Source: Leptospira stimsonii
GTDB taxonomy: Bacteria > Spirochaetota > Leptospiria > Leptospirales > Leptospiraceae
NCBI RefSeq assembly: GCF_003545875.1
Contig: NZ_QHCS01000003.1
Location: forward strand, 186,001-250,000
DNA: 64,000 bases
Direction: 5' to 3'
Part shown: positions 1 to 10,141 of the stretch, piece by piece
Layout: each line of letters begins with the position of its first letter
Position numbering within the stretch: position 1 is the first letter of the stretch
Program-made: the position numbers and the translations under genes
Notes under the pieces: generated by a model
Databases searched by the model: none
The model's input: only the letters and a program-made list of their open reading frames with translations
What the model was told of the DNA's origin: nothing

Positions 1-2
1 GT

Positions 3-167
3 ACATTCAATATTTTTAAATTAATTTTTGTCTTTTGGGACGGAGTATTCGTTTACGGAAGTGAATTCTTTGTCTTTACTCCGGCGCAAGTCCAGAGAAT
101 ATTCATTTTTCCCGAAATTCCCAAACCGGGTAAAACCGAAAGTACCGAGTCGGAGAGTTCAACTTGA
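3..167 (+). CDS. C-terminal end of an unknown protein (5' end outside window)
   Basis: An open frame enters from the left edge and closes with TGA at 165-167, giving 54 residues. The visible part has one hydrophobic stretch (FKLIFVFWDGVFVYG) followed by a polar tail rich in Glu, Ser and Thr. This could be the last membrane segment or strand of a membrane protein, but no family can be named from so little. The other two plus-strand frames are stopped within the first 25 bases, so this is the only frame that can continue a gene from upstream. Confidence 0.45.
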   Translation, partial: TFNIFKLIFVFWDGVFVYGSEFFVFTPAQVQRIFIFPEIPKPGKTESTESESST

Positions 168-339
168 TTTTTAGAATTCATTCTTAGATGAATCCATTCG
201 AGAGAATTGGGAAAACGAAAGCCTTTTTGCAAAATATAGATTCGTGTGATTTTCGATTGAGGGTTTTCCGATAAAATTCGCTTTCTTTCGCCGAACCATT
301 TTTATGGAAGTAGCAAAGTTATCGCACCGTTCTTCCGTA

Positions 340-1185
340 TCAAACCGGAATGTTCTTCCAACGCCTCCAAAAGAAAGAAGCCGGAAATGCCACGAGATAC
401 ATAATAAATCCGTAAAGTAGAATCGTGATCAAAACTCTGGGATCTCCCGTCTGTTCGTTCGCTAAAAGAAGGGCGAGAGAAAGATTTCGAATTCCGCTCA
501 CGACCCCGATGCTCCTTCGGTCTTCCGACTTTCCTTTGAATAAAAAAATTCCTATCGTAAAAGATAAACCGGTAACAAGGACGATTGTAATCCAGATTGG
601 AAGACCGAATTCTAAGATTTGTTCCGAATATTGGAAGGCGAGATAGAAAATGGAAAATCCAAGAGACAAATTGCTGGTTCTTACGAGATACGGGGAAATT
701 TGAAAGGCGACGGATTCTTTTTTTTTCCGAATCCAAAATCCGATTCCTAATGGAAGTCCGAAGAAGGCTAATCCGATCGCCAATAATTTAGGAAGAATCC
801 GAAGCGCTTTTTCAAATTCGAAGAACGAACTTCCGGAATACAATGTGATGAGAAGAGGGGCCGTAAAGAGGCTTGTAAAATTCAAGAGGCTCAACATGGC
901 CGCGCCGGTTCCCGCCGAGCCCTTCGCTTTTAAGATGAATAATCCGGCCGAAGCACCTCCGCCCGAGCAGGTGCAGAGAAAAATTCCGAGACTGATCGAA
1001 GGAGAAAGTTGAAAGACTTTGCAAAGAAGAAATGCGAAAAGAGGAAGTAGAAAGAGATTGAGAAAACAAACAACAATTCCCGTCGTAAACATCTTCTTAG
1101 TAGAATCCAACTGTTCCGAAGTAAGTTCGAGGCCGAGGGAACTCATTGAAGACAAGGCAAGAAGGATGAGGGCGGCTTCTAACAT
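340..1185 (-). CDS. Bile acid:sodium symporter (BASS)-like transporter
   Basis: This 281-residue protein is almost wholly hydrophobic, with about nine membrane segments, and matches the BASS/arsenite-permease-like fold. A Ser/Gly-rich stretch around residues 85-95 (CTCSGGGASAGLFILKAKG) sits where BASS proteins have a substrate and sodium-binding crossing helix. A Gly/Thr-rich segment near 230 (SGIRNLSLALLLA) resembles the second crossing region. The family imports organic anions with sodium; the substrate cannot be read here. The ATG follows ACGGAG at good spacing. The gene is alone on its strand, convergent with the partial gene at the left edge and divergent from the HisI-like gene. Confidence 0.75.
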   Translation of the reverse strand: MLEAALILLALSSMSSLGLELTSEQLDSTKKMFTTGIVVCFLNLFLLPLFAFLLCKVFQLSPSISLGIFLCTCSGGGASAGLFILKAKGSAGTGAAMLSLLNFTSLFTAPLLITLYSGSSFFEFEKALRILPKLLAIGLAFFGLPLGIGFWIRKKKESVAFQISPYLVRTSNLSLGFSIFYLAFQYSEQILEFGLPIWITIVLVTGLSFTIGIFLFKGKSEDRRSIGVVSGIRNLSLALLLANEQTGDPRVLITILLYGFIMYLVAFPASFFWRRWKNIPV

Positions 1186-1400
1186 GGATTCTCCGTAGTA
1201 TTTTTCTTTCTATAAATTGCAATCAAAGATGAGAACGTCAATTTTCCCGAAGTCAAAGAAAAAGAGGGAGTTCCTACGTTTCAAGAAACTACGATCGGAT
1301 TTCGATTCGTTTCGGGGTGAGAGTCCAAAAACTTCTGTAAGACTGGACTGGAAGTGAATTCCAAAAATCCTGGTTCAGAGTAGAATCCTTCGAAAAAAAT

Positions 1401-1964
1401 ATGAGTTCCCGCAAAATTACAATTCTCAAAGTAAAAAGTCCCGAAAGAACGATCTCATCCCTCGCTCGTTTTTCCGAAGAAGAATTGGATCCTTACAGAA
1501 AAACTCTTCCTTCCGGAACAAGGGAAGAAGTGGATTGCGACGAAGATACGATTCTTTTTCTTCATTCCAGTTTTGATCCGCTGGAATTTCTGAAAAAGAA
1601 GGAGATCCTACATCTTCCAAAAGAAGAAATGATTCCAGTCGTTGCGATCGATCCGAACGGAGAAATTCTTATGCAGGCTTTTGGGAACGAGGAAAGTCAG
1701 AGATTGACCTTGGAAACCGGATTCGCCCATTATTTTAGCCGTTCTCGGAATCAGCTCTGGAAAAAAGGCGATACCTCCGGACATACTCAGAAAATTCTCC
1801 AGATTCTTTCCCCAATGGACGGTTCCTTTTTGGTCTATCAAGTGGAGCAGAAAGTGGCGGCTTGTCACGAAGGATACTACAGTTGTTTTTTTAGAGAAAG
1901 AATGCCGGGAGGAGAATGGAATCCGCTTCCTGTCCCAAGAAATTTTCTTCCAGAAAAGAGCTAA
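1401..1964 (+). CDS. HisI-like phosphoribosyl-AMP cyclohydrolase homologue with N-terminal extension and altered metal site
   Basis: Residues about 78-165 align by eye with HisI, which opens the ring of phosphoribosyl-AMP in histidine synthesis. Matches are ILMQAFGNEES, the TLETGFAHYFSRSRNQLWKKGDTSG block (103-127) and the CHEGYYSC pair (C155, C162) that supplies two zinc ligands. The canonical DCDxD motif, which binds magnesium and gives the third zinc cysteine, is replaced by PMDGS at 138-142. A perfect DCDED followed by TILFL lies at residues 45-49 in the N-terminal extension of about 77 residues. Normal HisI is about 110-130 residues. The protein may be a rearranged active enzyme or a repurposed homologue. 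No other his gene is nearby, and only a weak ribosome site precedes the ATG. Confidence 0.75.
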   Translation: MSSRKITILKVKSPERTISSLARFSEEELDPYRKTLPSGTREEVDCDEDTILFLHSSFDPLEFLKKKEILHLPKEEMIPVVAIDPNGEILMQAFGNEESQRLTLETGFAHYFSRSRNQLWKKGDTSGHTQKILQILSPMDGSFLVYQVEQKVAACHEGYYSCFFRERMPGGEWNPLPVPRNFLPEKS

Positions 1965-2021
1965 AATTGCATTCTGACCTTGAACTCTCTTAAAAACCGG
2001 TCGAAGGAAATATAAGAACTT

Positions 2022-3038
2022 ATGAATTTTAAAAAACTTTTGATTTTAGCTGGACTCGTTTTGGGAGCCCTTCTTCTGATCGCGGTTACGACTTTTTTTG
2101 TAGTCGATGAACTCAAGGGAGGAGCTGTAGGTTCCGGTCAAACAAAGTTGGATCTTCTCATCGAATCCGGAGATACTCCGGGGAAGATCGTGGAAACTCT
2201 TTCTACACACGGGATGATCAAGTCCTCGAAATACTTTCTCTATCTCGTTCGTTTTACAAGAAGCGCGGGAAAGATCAAACAAGGTCTTTATGAGATCAAC
2301 GATGGGATGGATTCTCGAAAGATTCTCCAGGTGATCACGGAAGGAAAGGTGAAGCTCGTAAACTTTACGATTCCGGAAGGTTATAACAATCGTCAGATCG
2401 GAGATCTCCTTACCTCCAAAAAGCTCATCTCAAAACGGCAGGATTTTTTACTCGCGGCGAGCGAACCCGAACTCTTGAGAGACTTTAAAATTCCGGCAAC
2501 TTCTGCGGAAGGGTATCTATTCCCGGAAACATACAGTATTCCAATCAACTTTCCTGTGGATAAGATCGTAAGAATGATGATCAAAAGATTCTACGTTCGA
2601 ATTCAAAAGATCGAAAAAGCTAAGAATCTTTCTCCAGTAGAACTTCATAAATTTGTAATATTGGCTTCCGTCGTGGAAAGAGAAGCGAAGAGGAACGAAG
2701 AAAGACCTCTAATGGCGGGCGTTTTTAACAATCGTCTCAAAAGAGATATGCCTCTCGAGTCCTGCGCGACGATTCAATATCTTTTTGACAAACCTCACAG
2801 TAGAATTTTTGAAAAAGATCTAAAGATCGTTTCTCCTTACAATACCTATTTGAACAAAGGGTTTCCACCGGGACCAATTTCGAATCCTGGCTTTCCTGCG
2901 CTCGAAGCCGCGTTTTATCCAAAAGAATCCGAATATCTTTTCTTTCTCTTAAAAGGAGACGGGTATCATTACTTCGCAAAAACCTTAAAGGAACACTTGG
3001 AAGCGAAGAAGAAATACATTGACGTCCTTTACGATTGA
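2022..3038 (+). CDS. mltG: Endolytic murein transglycosylase MltG (YceG-like)
   Basis: MltG cleaves nascent peptidoglycan glycan strands at the outer face of the inner membrane and sets strand length. The 338-residue protein has one N-terminal membrane anchor (residues 5-27), a LysM-like region (about 40-110), and the catalytic domain from about 115. The family signature is clear: IPEGYNNRQIGDLL, AEGYLFPETY (162-171), ILASVVEREA with the catalytic glutamate near residue 219, and NTYLNKGFPPGPISNPG near the end. Length is normal for the family. A purine-rich AAGGAAAT lies upstream of the ATG. It follows the HisI-like gene by 57 bases and is closed by a long inverted repeat. Confidence 0.93.
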   Translation: MNFKKLLILAGLVLGALLLIAVTTFFVVDELKGGAVGSGQTKLDLLIESGDTPGKIVETLSTHGMIKSSKYFLYLVRFTRSAGKIKQGLYEINDGMDSRKILQVITEGKVKLVNFTIPEGYNNRQIGDLLTSKKLISKRQDFLLAASEPELLRDFKIPATSAEGYLFPETYSIPINFPVDKIVRMMIKRFYVRIQKIEKAKNLSPVELHKFVILASVVEREAKRNEERPLMAGVFNNRLKRDMPLESCATIQYLFDKPHSRIFEKDLKIVSPYNTYLNKGFPPGPISNPGFPALEAAFYPKESEYLFFLLKGDGYHYFAKTLKEHLEAKKKYIDVLYD

Positions 3039-3369
3039 GGAAATAAGAATCATTCTTCAAGGCGGGCCAATCCGTCTTGGAGAATGATTCTAAAAAATCT
3101 CCGAATCCTTTTAAAAAATTTTTTGAAACCGATTTCGATTCAAGAAGCGGAAATTCAGTTCTCTTTGAATTTGAAAAGTAGGGCTTTTCCGAAATTGTAT
3201 CTCGAACGGACTTGAAGTCCGTTTACAAGCTTTTTTCCGGGAGCTTATTTTGTCGGAGCAAGCAGTGCGGGATCTCCACAAATAGAGGAGATTTGGAAAA
3301 GAAGTCTTAAAATTCTTCTGTACAGAAAACGAATTCTTAGGCCGAATTAAAAAAAGTAAGGAATTCAAA
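3039..3369. other. Spacer between mltG and the 85-residue gene
   Basis: This spacer holds the mltG terminator-like repeat and a second short hairpin at 3205-3223 (AACGGACT, loop TGA, AGTCCGTT). No convincing reading frame is present on either strand; the minus-strand frame here is low in complexity and has no ribosome site. The promoter of the next gene probably lies near its right end. Confidence 0.5.
3046..3091 (+). terminator. Long inverted repeat after mltG
   Basis: AGAATCATTCT at 3046-3056 pairs perfectly with AGAATGATTCT at 3081-3091. Inner bases (TCAAGGCGG with CCGTCTTGG) extend the stem with mismatches. It starts 8 bases after the mltG stop and is followed by an A-rich, not T-rich, run, so it may act as a bidirectional or factor-assisted terminator or as an RNA stabiliser. 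Confidence 0.6.
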
Positions 3370-3627
3370 ATGGCCACTCCTGATTTAGAAATTAAAACAG
3401 TCGCTTTAGAATTGATGGAAGTTCAGAGAGCTCTCAATGTATTCCGGGAAAAACAGAAGAATCGCGAATCCGTCGACGACGCCGCGATTGAGTTCGTAAC
3501 CAAGGCGGACCTCGTCATTCGGAGAGCCGAAAGAAAAGAAATCTTTTTGACGGAAGACCAAAAGAGAAAGATCAAAAACAATCTTCTCCGCATTCGGGCT
3601 TCTCTCGTTCGAAATCAGGCTTCTTAG
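3370..3627 (+). CDS. Small conserved-looking protein of unknown function
   Basis: This 85-residue, highly charged protein is predicted to be almost entirely helical. Two amphipathic helices (about residues 8-32 and 38-58) are followed by a basic third helix (62-80). There is no signal peptide, membrane segment, cysteine or histidine. A good ribosome site (AAGGA) lies 7-8 bases before the ATG, which together with its coding-like composition supports a real gene. I do not recognise the family. It stands alone, with long spacers on both sides. Confidence 0.7.
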   Translation: MATPDLEIKTVALELMEVQRALNVFREKQKNRESVDDAAIEFVTKADLVIRRAERKEIFLTEDQKRKIKNNLLRIRASLVRNQAS

Positions 3628-4187
3628 GAAGTTTTTCTCTTCTCAATTTGCTTCTCCGGCGTTCCTTTCCTAAACGAGGGCTTGGAAGAAATTGAGAGTG
3701 TCCGTCTCGAGAAGGGCATTTGTAGGACCTCCTCAGAACTAAAAAAAAGGAATCCCAAATTCTTTTTGCAAAAGAAGAATTTCTGCGCTGAGTCGAGTCT
3801 CTCTAAAATTTCCCAAAGACCCCTGCCAGGATCCAAAAAACTCCGCGTTCTTACTTCCAAAAACGAGAGTTGCCAGTTGGTTCTCCGATTTTTTAGAGAA
3901 AAGTTGTCGGAGTTCCGACAACGCATTTCTGTGAATTTTTCCTTGATGAGAAAGAATTTCTGTGCTAAGGAAAGTTTCCCGAAAATTTCCCGCGAACCCG
4001 CCTCCTCCACCCGATGAGGGTGGGGACCGCGACTTTCACCGAAAAGCAGTCGTTGTTCCTACCGTTTCTTCGAAAGAACGAACGTATCATTCTGAAATCG
4101 CTTCTTCGTTCTCCGATTTCCATTCTCCCAGATCCTCTCTCCAAATCCTTTTTGACACCGCAAGCCTGTAAAAATAGCCTATCTCCA
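3628..4187. other. Repeat-rich spacer upstream of the glycan operon
   Basis: This 560-base spacer contains a dispersed palindromic repeat (copy A, 3905-4063) and, to its left, a partial second copy of the same left half. A block at about 3771-3825 (GAAGAATTTCTGCGCTGA through AAAATTTCCCAAAGACCCC) matches 3949-4000 (GAAAGAATTTCTGTGCTAA through AAAATTTCCCGCGAACCC). Frames open on both strands only because the repeats lack stops; they show no protein features. The right end carries a candidate promoter. Confidence 0.6.
3905..4063 (+). repeat. Dispersed palindromic intergenic repeat, copy A
   Basis: The copy runs from TGTCGGAGTTCCGACA, itself part of a perfect 9-base inverted repeat at 3903-3922, to GTCGTTGTTCCTAC. 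In the middle is AATTTCCCGCGAACC, then CCTCCTCCACCC and GGGTGGGG around a short loop (about 4001-4025). The same order of blocks and nearly the same length recur at 55906-56059 and, inverted, at 61231-61387. All three copies are between genes. Confidence 0.65.
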
Positions 4188-4188
4188 G
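4152..4188 (+). promoter_or_regulatory. Candidate sigma-70 promoter giving a leaderless start
   Basis: A perfect TTGACA (4152-4157) is followed after exactly 17 bases by TAGCCT (4175-4180), a three-of-six match to TATAAT. A start seven bases downstream would fall at or next to the GTG at 4188, so the message could be leaderless. This is inferred from sequence only. Confidence 0.35.
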
Positions 4189-5633
4189 TGGAAAAGATAG
4201 AAGTTGGTGTGATCGCCGCGGCGGGCAAGGGGACCAGGGCCTATCCTAGGACAACCTACATTCCTAAGCCTTTATTTGAATTTCAGGGAAAGACGATCCT
4301 GGAAAGAAATGTGGAACTCATGCAGACCACCTTCAAGGTCAAAAAGATTTATGTCCTCGTCGGACATCTCAAGGAAATGGTCATTTCTGAAATCGAAAAG
4401 ATTCAGAAAAATCGCCGCAACATAGAAATCATTCCTTCTCCTTGGACGACCAAGGGACTCGCGAGCGATATCGCAAGTTTAGAATCTCAAATCCATTCTC
4501 CTTTTATCACAATCTTGGGAGACGAGTTTTACTTTCATCCCGATCATAAGAAATTCTTAAATACGCTCCAAAAACATCCGAAGCTCATTGCATCCATCGG
4601 AGTTCAAAAGACTTCTCTTCTTTCTCGGATTCGTAAGAATTATTCCGTGGAACTCAAAGGCGATCGGATTCTTGAACTCGTCGAAAAACCTTCCGATCCT
4701 CCGAACGATCTCCTCGGTCTCGGAAGTTATCTCTTTACCCCGGCATTTTTTGAATACTTTAAAAAAACTCCCCCTTCTTCAAAAAGCGGCGTCATCGAAA
4801 TCACGGACGTCATCGACTTCATGGCAAAAGATAGCGGAAAGGTTTTTGCGACCGAGTTGGATGTGGAATACTTCAACATCAATTCCATGCAGGATTACCA
4901 CCATGCGGTTTACGAAATTCGTAATGAAGAATTCGCCCGTTTTAAAACGACATTGATCATTCCCACAAAAAACAACGAACGTTCCATAGCGGACGTCATC
5001 GTCGACTTTAGGGGTAAGGTGGACGAAATCCTCGTCGTCGACGCCGGATCCACGGATAAAACATTAGAAATCTCTAAAAAAGAAAAAGCTAAAATTCTTC
5101 ATTGCGACCCGGGAGGCGCCTTCGACGTTTTCGGAAAACAGATCCAAAAAGGAATTCATTCCGCGTCTGGAGATATTACGATCATCGTAACGCCCGACGG
5201 TTCTTTTCGTTCCAAAGATTATCCGAAACTTCTGGAATATCTCAAGGATTCGGATATGGTCATCGGAACTCGCACGACTCGACAGATGATCGAACAAGGC
5301 TCCAATCTTCTACCCGGAGTTCGCGTAGTAAATCTGATTCTCGGAAAACTCATCGAAGTGTTTTGGTGGGGAATGGAACCGCGTTTTACTGACGCGATGT
5401 GCTCTTACTTCGCGATCTGGAAGGATTCCTATTCTAAAATTGAAGAACGTCTGCAAATGGAAGATCAAAGAATCATTCCCGAACTCATGATGGAAACGGT
5501 AAGGTCGTATATGCGTTGTATCGAAATTCCGATTTCTTACTATCGACCGATCGAGCCCGTAAAGAAGAAAATGGCTCGGGAGTTTTTTTCCATCGTCCGG
5601 CTTATGGTTCGTAAAAAATGGTTCGGCAACTAG
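4188..5633 (+). CDS. Sugar nucleotidyltransferase fused to a GT2 glycosyltransferase
   Basis: Two domains are visible in 481 residues. Residues about 4-245 form a sugar-1-phosphate nucleotidyltransferase: AAAGKGTR phosphate loop (10-17), IPKPL with the sugar-phosphate lysine near 27, and TILGDEF with the metal aspartate near 113. Residues from about 253 form a GT2 fold: TLIIPTKNN, ILVVDAGSTDKT (about 282-293) and a degenerate DxD at IIVTPDGSF (about 334-342). Such a fusion could make an NDP-sugar and load it onto a lipid carrier. An in-frame ATG exists at 4014 but it lies inside the repeat; homology begins just after the GTG at 4188. First gene of the glycan operon. Confidence 0.8.
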   Translation: MEKIEVGVIAAAGKGTRAYPRTTYIPKPLFEFQGKTILERNVELMQTTFKVKKIYVLVGHLKEMVISEIEKIQKNRRNIEIIPSPWTTKGLASDIASLESQIHSPFITILGDEFYFHPDHKKFLNTLQKHPKLIASIGVQKTSLLSRIRKNYSVELKGDRILELVEKPSDPPNDLLGLGSYLFTPAFFEYFKKTPPSSKSGVIEITDVIDFMAKDSGKVFATELDVEYFNINSMQDYHHAVYEIRNEEFARFKTTLIIPTKNNERSIADVIVDFRGKVDEILVVDAGSTDKTLEISKKEKAKILHCDPGGAFDVFGKQIQKGIHSASGDITIIVTPDGSFRSKDYPKLLEYLKDSDMVIGTRTTRQMIEQGSNLLPGVRVVNLILGKLIEVFWWGMEPRFTDAMCSYFAIWKDSYSKIEERLQMEDQRIIPELMMETVRSYMRCIEIPISYYRPIEPVKKKMAREFFSIVRLMVRKKWFGN

Positions 5634-5674
5634 TTTAGAATTTTGTAATTATAGAATATAGAAAAGGGATATTT

Positions 5675-6708
<1,034 letters not shown>

Positions 6709-6712
<4 letters not shown>

Positions 6713-7413
6713 AAAACCTCGTCGTAATCCCGGCCTACAACGAGGAAGAAACCATCCGAGAAGTCGTCGAGCGTGCTCTTTCTTATTCGGATGTTCTCGT
6801 GGTGGACGATGCTTCGAAAGATAGAACACCGGAAATTCTCAAAGAACTCATCAAAAAGAATCCGAAAAAACTTTTTACGATCCGTCACGAGAAGAATACT
6901 CACATTCCCGGCGGGATTCAGGACGGGATGAAGTTTGCCGTAGAAAAAAAATACGATTCCGTTGTCACAATGGACGCCGGTCTTTCTCACGACCCGGATA
7001 AACTTCCTGAATTCATTCAGGCGGACGCGGACCTCGTGATTGGAAGCCGCGTGACTTCGGATGGTGTTCCACTTTACAGAAAGCTAATATCCTTTATCGC
7101 CGCGAAGGTGATGAATTACTGCATCTCTCCGGGAATTTTCGATCTTTTTGGATATCGTCTGAAAGACTGTACTTCCGGTTATCGAAAGTATTCCAAAAGA
7201 GCCTTTACTTGGATCGCAGAATCCAAGTTGGAATCGATCGCCTTCGACTTTCACATGGAAGCTCTTTCCATCGTCGCGAAAAATCGAGGAACGATTTCCG
7301 AGATCGGAATTCATTACGTCTTCTCGAATTCTTCTTTCAATCGAAGGGTTTTGAAACAGGCGATTCGATTCGCATTAAAACTTCTCAGAAGAAAATTAGG
7401 TTTGGCTGGTTAG
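6709..7413 (+). CDS. GT2 family glycosyltransferase (dolichyl/polyprenyl-phosphate sugar synthase type)
   Basis: The 234-residue protein is a minimal GT2 domain without membrane helices: VVIPAYNEEETI (4-15), VLVVDDASKDRT with the metal/nucleotide aspartates (29-40), and VVTMDAGLSHDPD (about 85-97). The later DCTSGYRKYS and FDFHMEAL blocks are usual in polyprenyl-phosphate mannose or glucose synthases. It likely transfers a sugar from an NDP-sugar to a lipid phosphate at the inner leaflet. It overlaps the upstream epimerase by four bases and is three bases from the membrane protein that follows, so the four genes probably form one pathway. Confidence 0.82.
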
Positions 7414-7416
7414 AAT

Positions 7417-8613
<1,197 letters not shown>

Positions 8614-8620
8614 TTCTTTT

Positions 8621-8662
8621 TTACCTTGAGAATTCCTTTTTGACAAAGAATTCTCAAGGTAA
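8621..8662. terminator. Perfect 15-base inverted repeat at the end of the glycan operon
   Basis: TTACCTTGAGAATTC (8621-8635) pairs fully with GAATTCTCAAGGTAA (8648-8662) around a 12-base loop, 8 bases past the stop codon. No T-run follows, so it is not a textbook intrinsic terminator. The loop carries TTGACA (8640-8645), which could be the -35 of the next gene. Confidence 0.55.
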
Positions 8663-8750
8663 ATATTGAGGTCCAAAACCAAGACGGATTGAAGGTTCGA
8701 ATTCGCGAGAGCTTCGAGAAAAGAATTCAATTTCGTGAAAGGAACCTCCA

Positions 8751-9506
8751 ATGGTAAGATTTCGAATCTTCGTCGCGTTCATTTTACTTTTGATTCTCAC
8801 GGAAACTCTCTTTCCGCAAACTCCTCCCAACAAAGACGCGATCAAAAAGAAGGATCAGTGCGCCGAACTCTACAATCAAAGACAATTCGAAAAAGCTCTC
8901 GAAGCTTGTGATAGAGCGATAGAGTTGAACCCGAAGGACGGGAATGCGTATGATCTCAGAGGTTGGGTCAAAGTAAATCTCTACAAATATGAGGATGCGA
9001 TTGCAGATTTTAACACAGCGATCCAATTGGATGCAAAAAACGCGCAGGCGATTTTTAACCGCGGTTATACGTATTATTATATGAACGAATACAAAAAGGC
9101 TTTAACGGATATCAACGAATCGATTCGTCTCAACCCGGAGTTCAATCGTTCTTATCTGATGAGAGGAAAGATCGGAAACGAATTACAAGCCTACGAGGAA
9201 GCAATTCAAGATTTGAATCGTTGTATCGAAGTCGATCCGAATTGGGTGGAAGCTTTAGTGGAACGTGGAATCGTTTACATCAAGACGAGCAAATTAGGAG
9301 AAGCGTATCAAGATTTTGATAAGGTGGTCCAGCTCGATCCGAAGAACGCGAGGGCTTTTTACAACAGAGGAATCATTTTGGTTTCGGTGGAAAATCCGGA
9401 ATTCAAAAAGAACGGATGTTATGATCTCTATCAGGCACATTCTCTCGGTCATGAAAAAGCGATCAAGGCCTTGGACCATTTTTGCGCGGAATTTAAGAAG
9501 AAGTGA
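8751..9506 (+). CDS. Exported tetratricopeptide-repeat protein
   Basis: An N-terminal signal peptide (residues 1-23, ending ETLFPQT) leads into five or six TPR units between about 34 and 225. Each has the A-x-x-x-F/Y-x-x-A and LNPKDGNAY, LDAKNAQAI, LNPEFNRSY, VDPNWVEAL, LDPKNARAF pattern. TPR proteins mediate protein-protein contacts; this one probably acts in the periplasm or outer membrane. AAAGGAAC precedes the ATG. The stop overlaps the start region of the following lipoprotein gene, so the two are likely co-transcribed and may act together. Confidence 0.88.
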   Translation: MVRFRIFVAFILLLILTETLFPQTPPNKDAIKKKDQCAELYNQRQFEKALEACDRAIELNPKDGNAYDLRGWVKVNLYKYEDAIADFNTAIQLDAKNAQAIFNRGYTYYYMNEYKKALTDINESIRLNPEFNRSYLMRGKIGNELQAYEEAIQDLNRCIEVDPNWVEALVERGIVYIKTSKLGEAYQDFDKVVQLDPKNARAFYNRGIILVSVENPEFKKNGCYDLYQAHSLGHEKAIKALDHFCAEFKKK

Positions 9507-9514
9507 TTTTAGGA

Positions 9515-10141
9515 ATGAAAGAAACGAATTCCCGAAAGTTATGCCGCATTTTTCTTTGTCTTCTGCTTTTCATTTTTTCTTTTTGTGGAACCGCTTCTAA
9601 GCAGAATGCGAAATCCGATCCGATAAAAAATTCTCACTCCGTGAGAGGAGTCAGTTACAGCGATTATGCGGTGAGGAACTTGGAAAACGGAATTTCAATT
9701 TCCATTCCTAAAGATTGGACCCTTAAGAAATCGATCCAGAAAGAGTTAAAAGGTAACTCTTACTATTTTGAAAAAGAGGGAAACGGATTGATTCACGGGA
9801 TCACCGTGGTCGTCGTTTCGGATAAGAATTTAGTTTTTCAGAAAGTGCTTCCGATTTCTCCCATCCTAAAATGGTCGAACAATCCGGAACTCATCAAAGG
9901 TTTTAATTTTACCGAATATATGCCCTTCGAATTAGAGAACAACGTAGAGAAACACCAATTTCTCGCGGCGATGTTATCTTTGGGCGCTATGTACGAACTG
10001 ATTTACGAATTTAAGAACGGACAGGTAATACTTGCCTCGTCGATCATATCGACTGTTCCCTTACTGAGTTCCGAAGAACACAATATCGAATTCGAACAGA
10101 CAATGTTCATCTTAAAGTCGATCAAACTGAATTTACCTTGA
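9515..10141 (+). CDS. Probable lipoprotein of unknown function
   Basis: The 208-residue product begins with a basic stretch, a hydrophobic core and FSFCG, a leptospiral-type lipobox with the lipidated cysteine near residue 24. The mature part is soluble, with beta-rich segments such as ISISIPKDWTLKKS and GITVVVVS, reminiscent of secreted proteins with a PsbP/Mog1-like fold, though I cannot assign a family. An in-frame GTG at 9503 overlaps the TPR stop; the ATG at 9515 is preferred because it starts right at the signal peptide. It likely forms a two-gene unit with the TPR protein. Confidence 0.75.
   Translation: MKETNSRKLCRIFLCLLLFIFSFCGTASKQNAKSDPIKNSHSVRGVSYSDYAVRNLENGISISIPKDWTLKKSIQKELKGNSYYFEKEGNGLIHGITVVVVSDKNLVFQKVLPISPILKWSNNPELIKGFNFTEYMPFELENNVEKHQFLAAMLSLGAMYELIYEFKNGQVILASSIISTVPLLSSEEHNIEFEQTMFILKSIKLNLP

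Noticed and set aside
302..736. Open frame of 144 codons on the minus strand beside the BASS transporter gene
   Set aside because: It overlaps the transporter in another frame, is extremely rich in Arg and Ser, and has no ribosome site; it is a shadow.
3624..4017. Overlapping frames on both strands (128 and 111 codons) in the repeat region
   Set aside because: They follow the repeat blocks, including an internal duplicated segment, and have no protein features or ribosome sites.
4014..4187. ATG at 4014 as the start of the nucleotidyltransferase gene
   Set aside because: The extra 58 residues lie in the repeat and a promoter-like region and have no homology; the domain starts right after the GTG at 4188.
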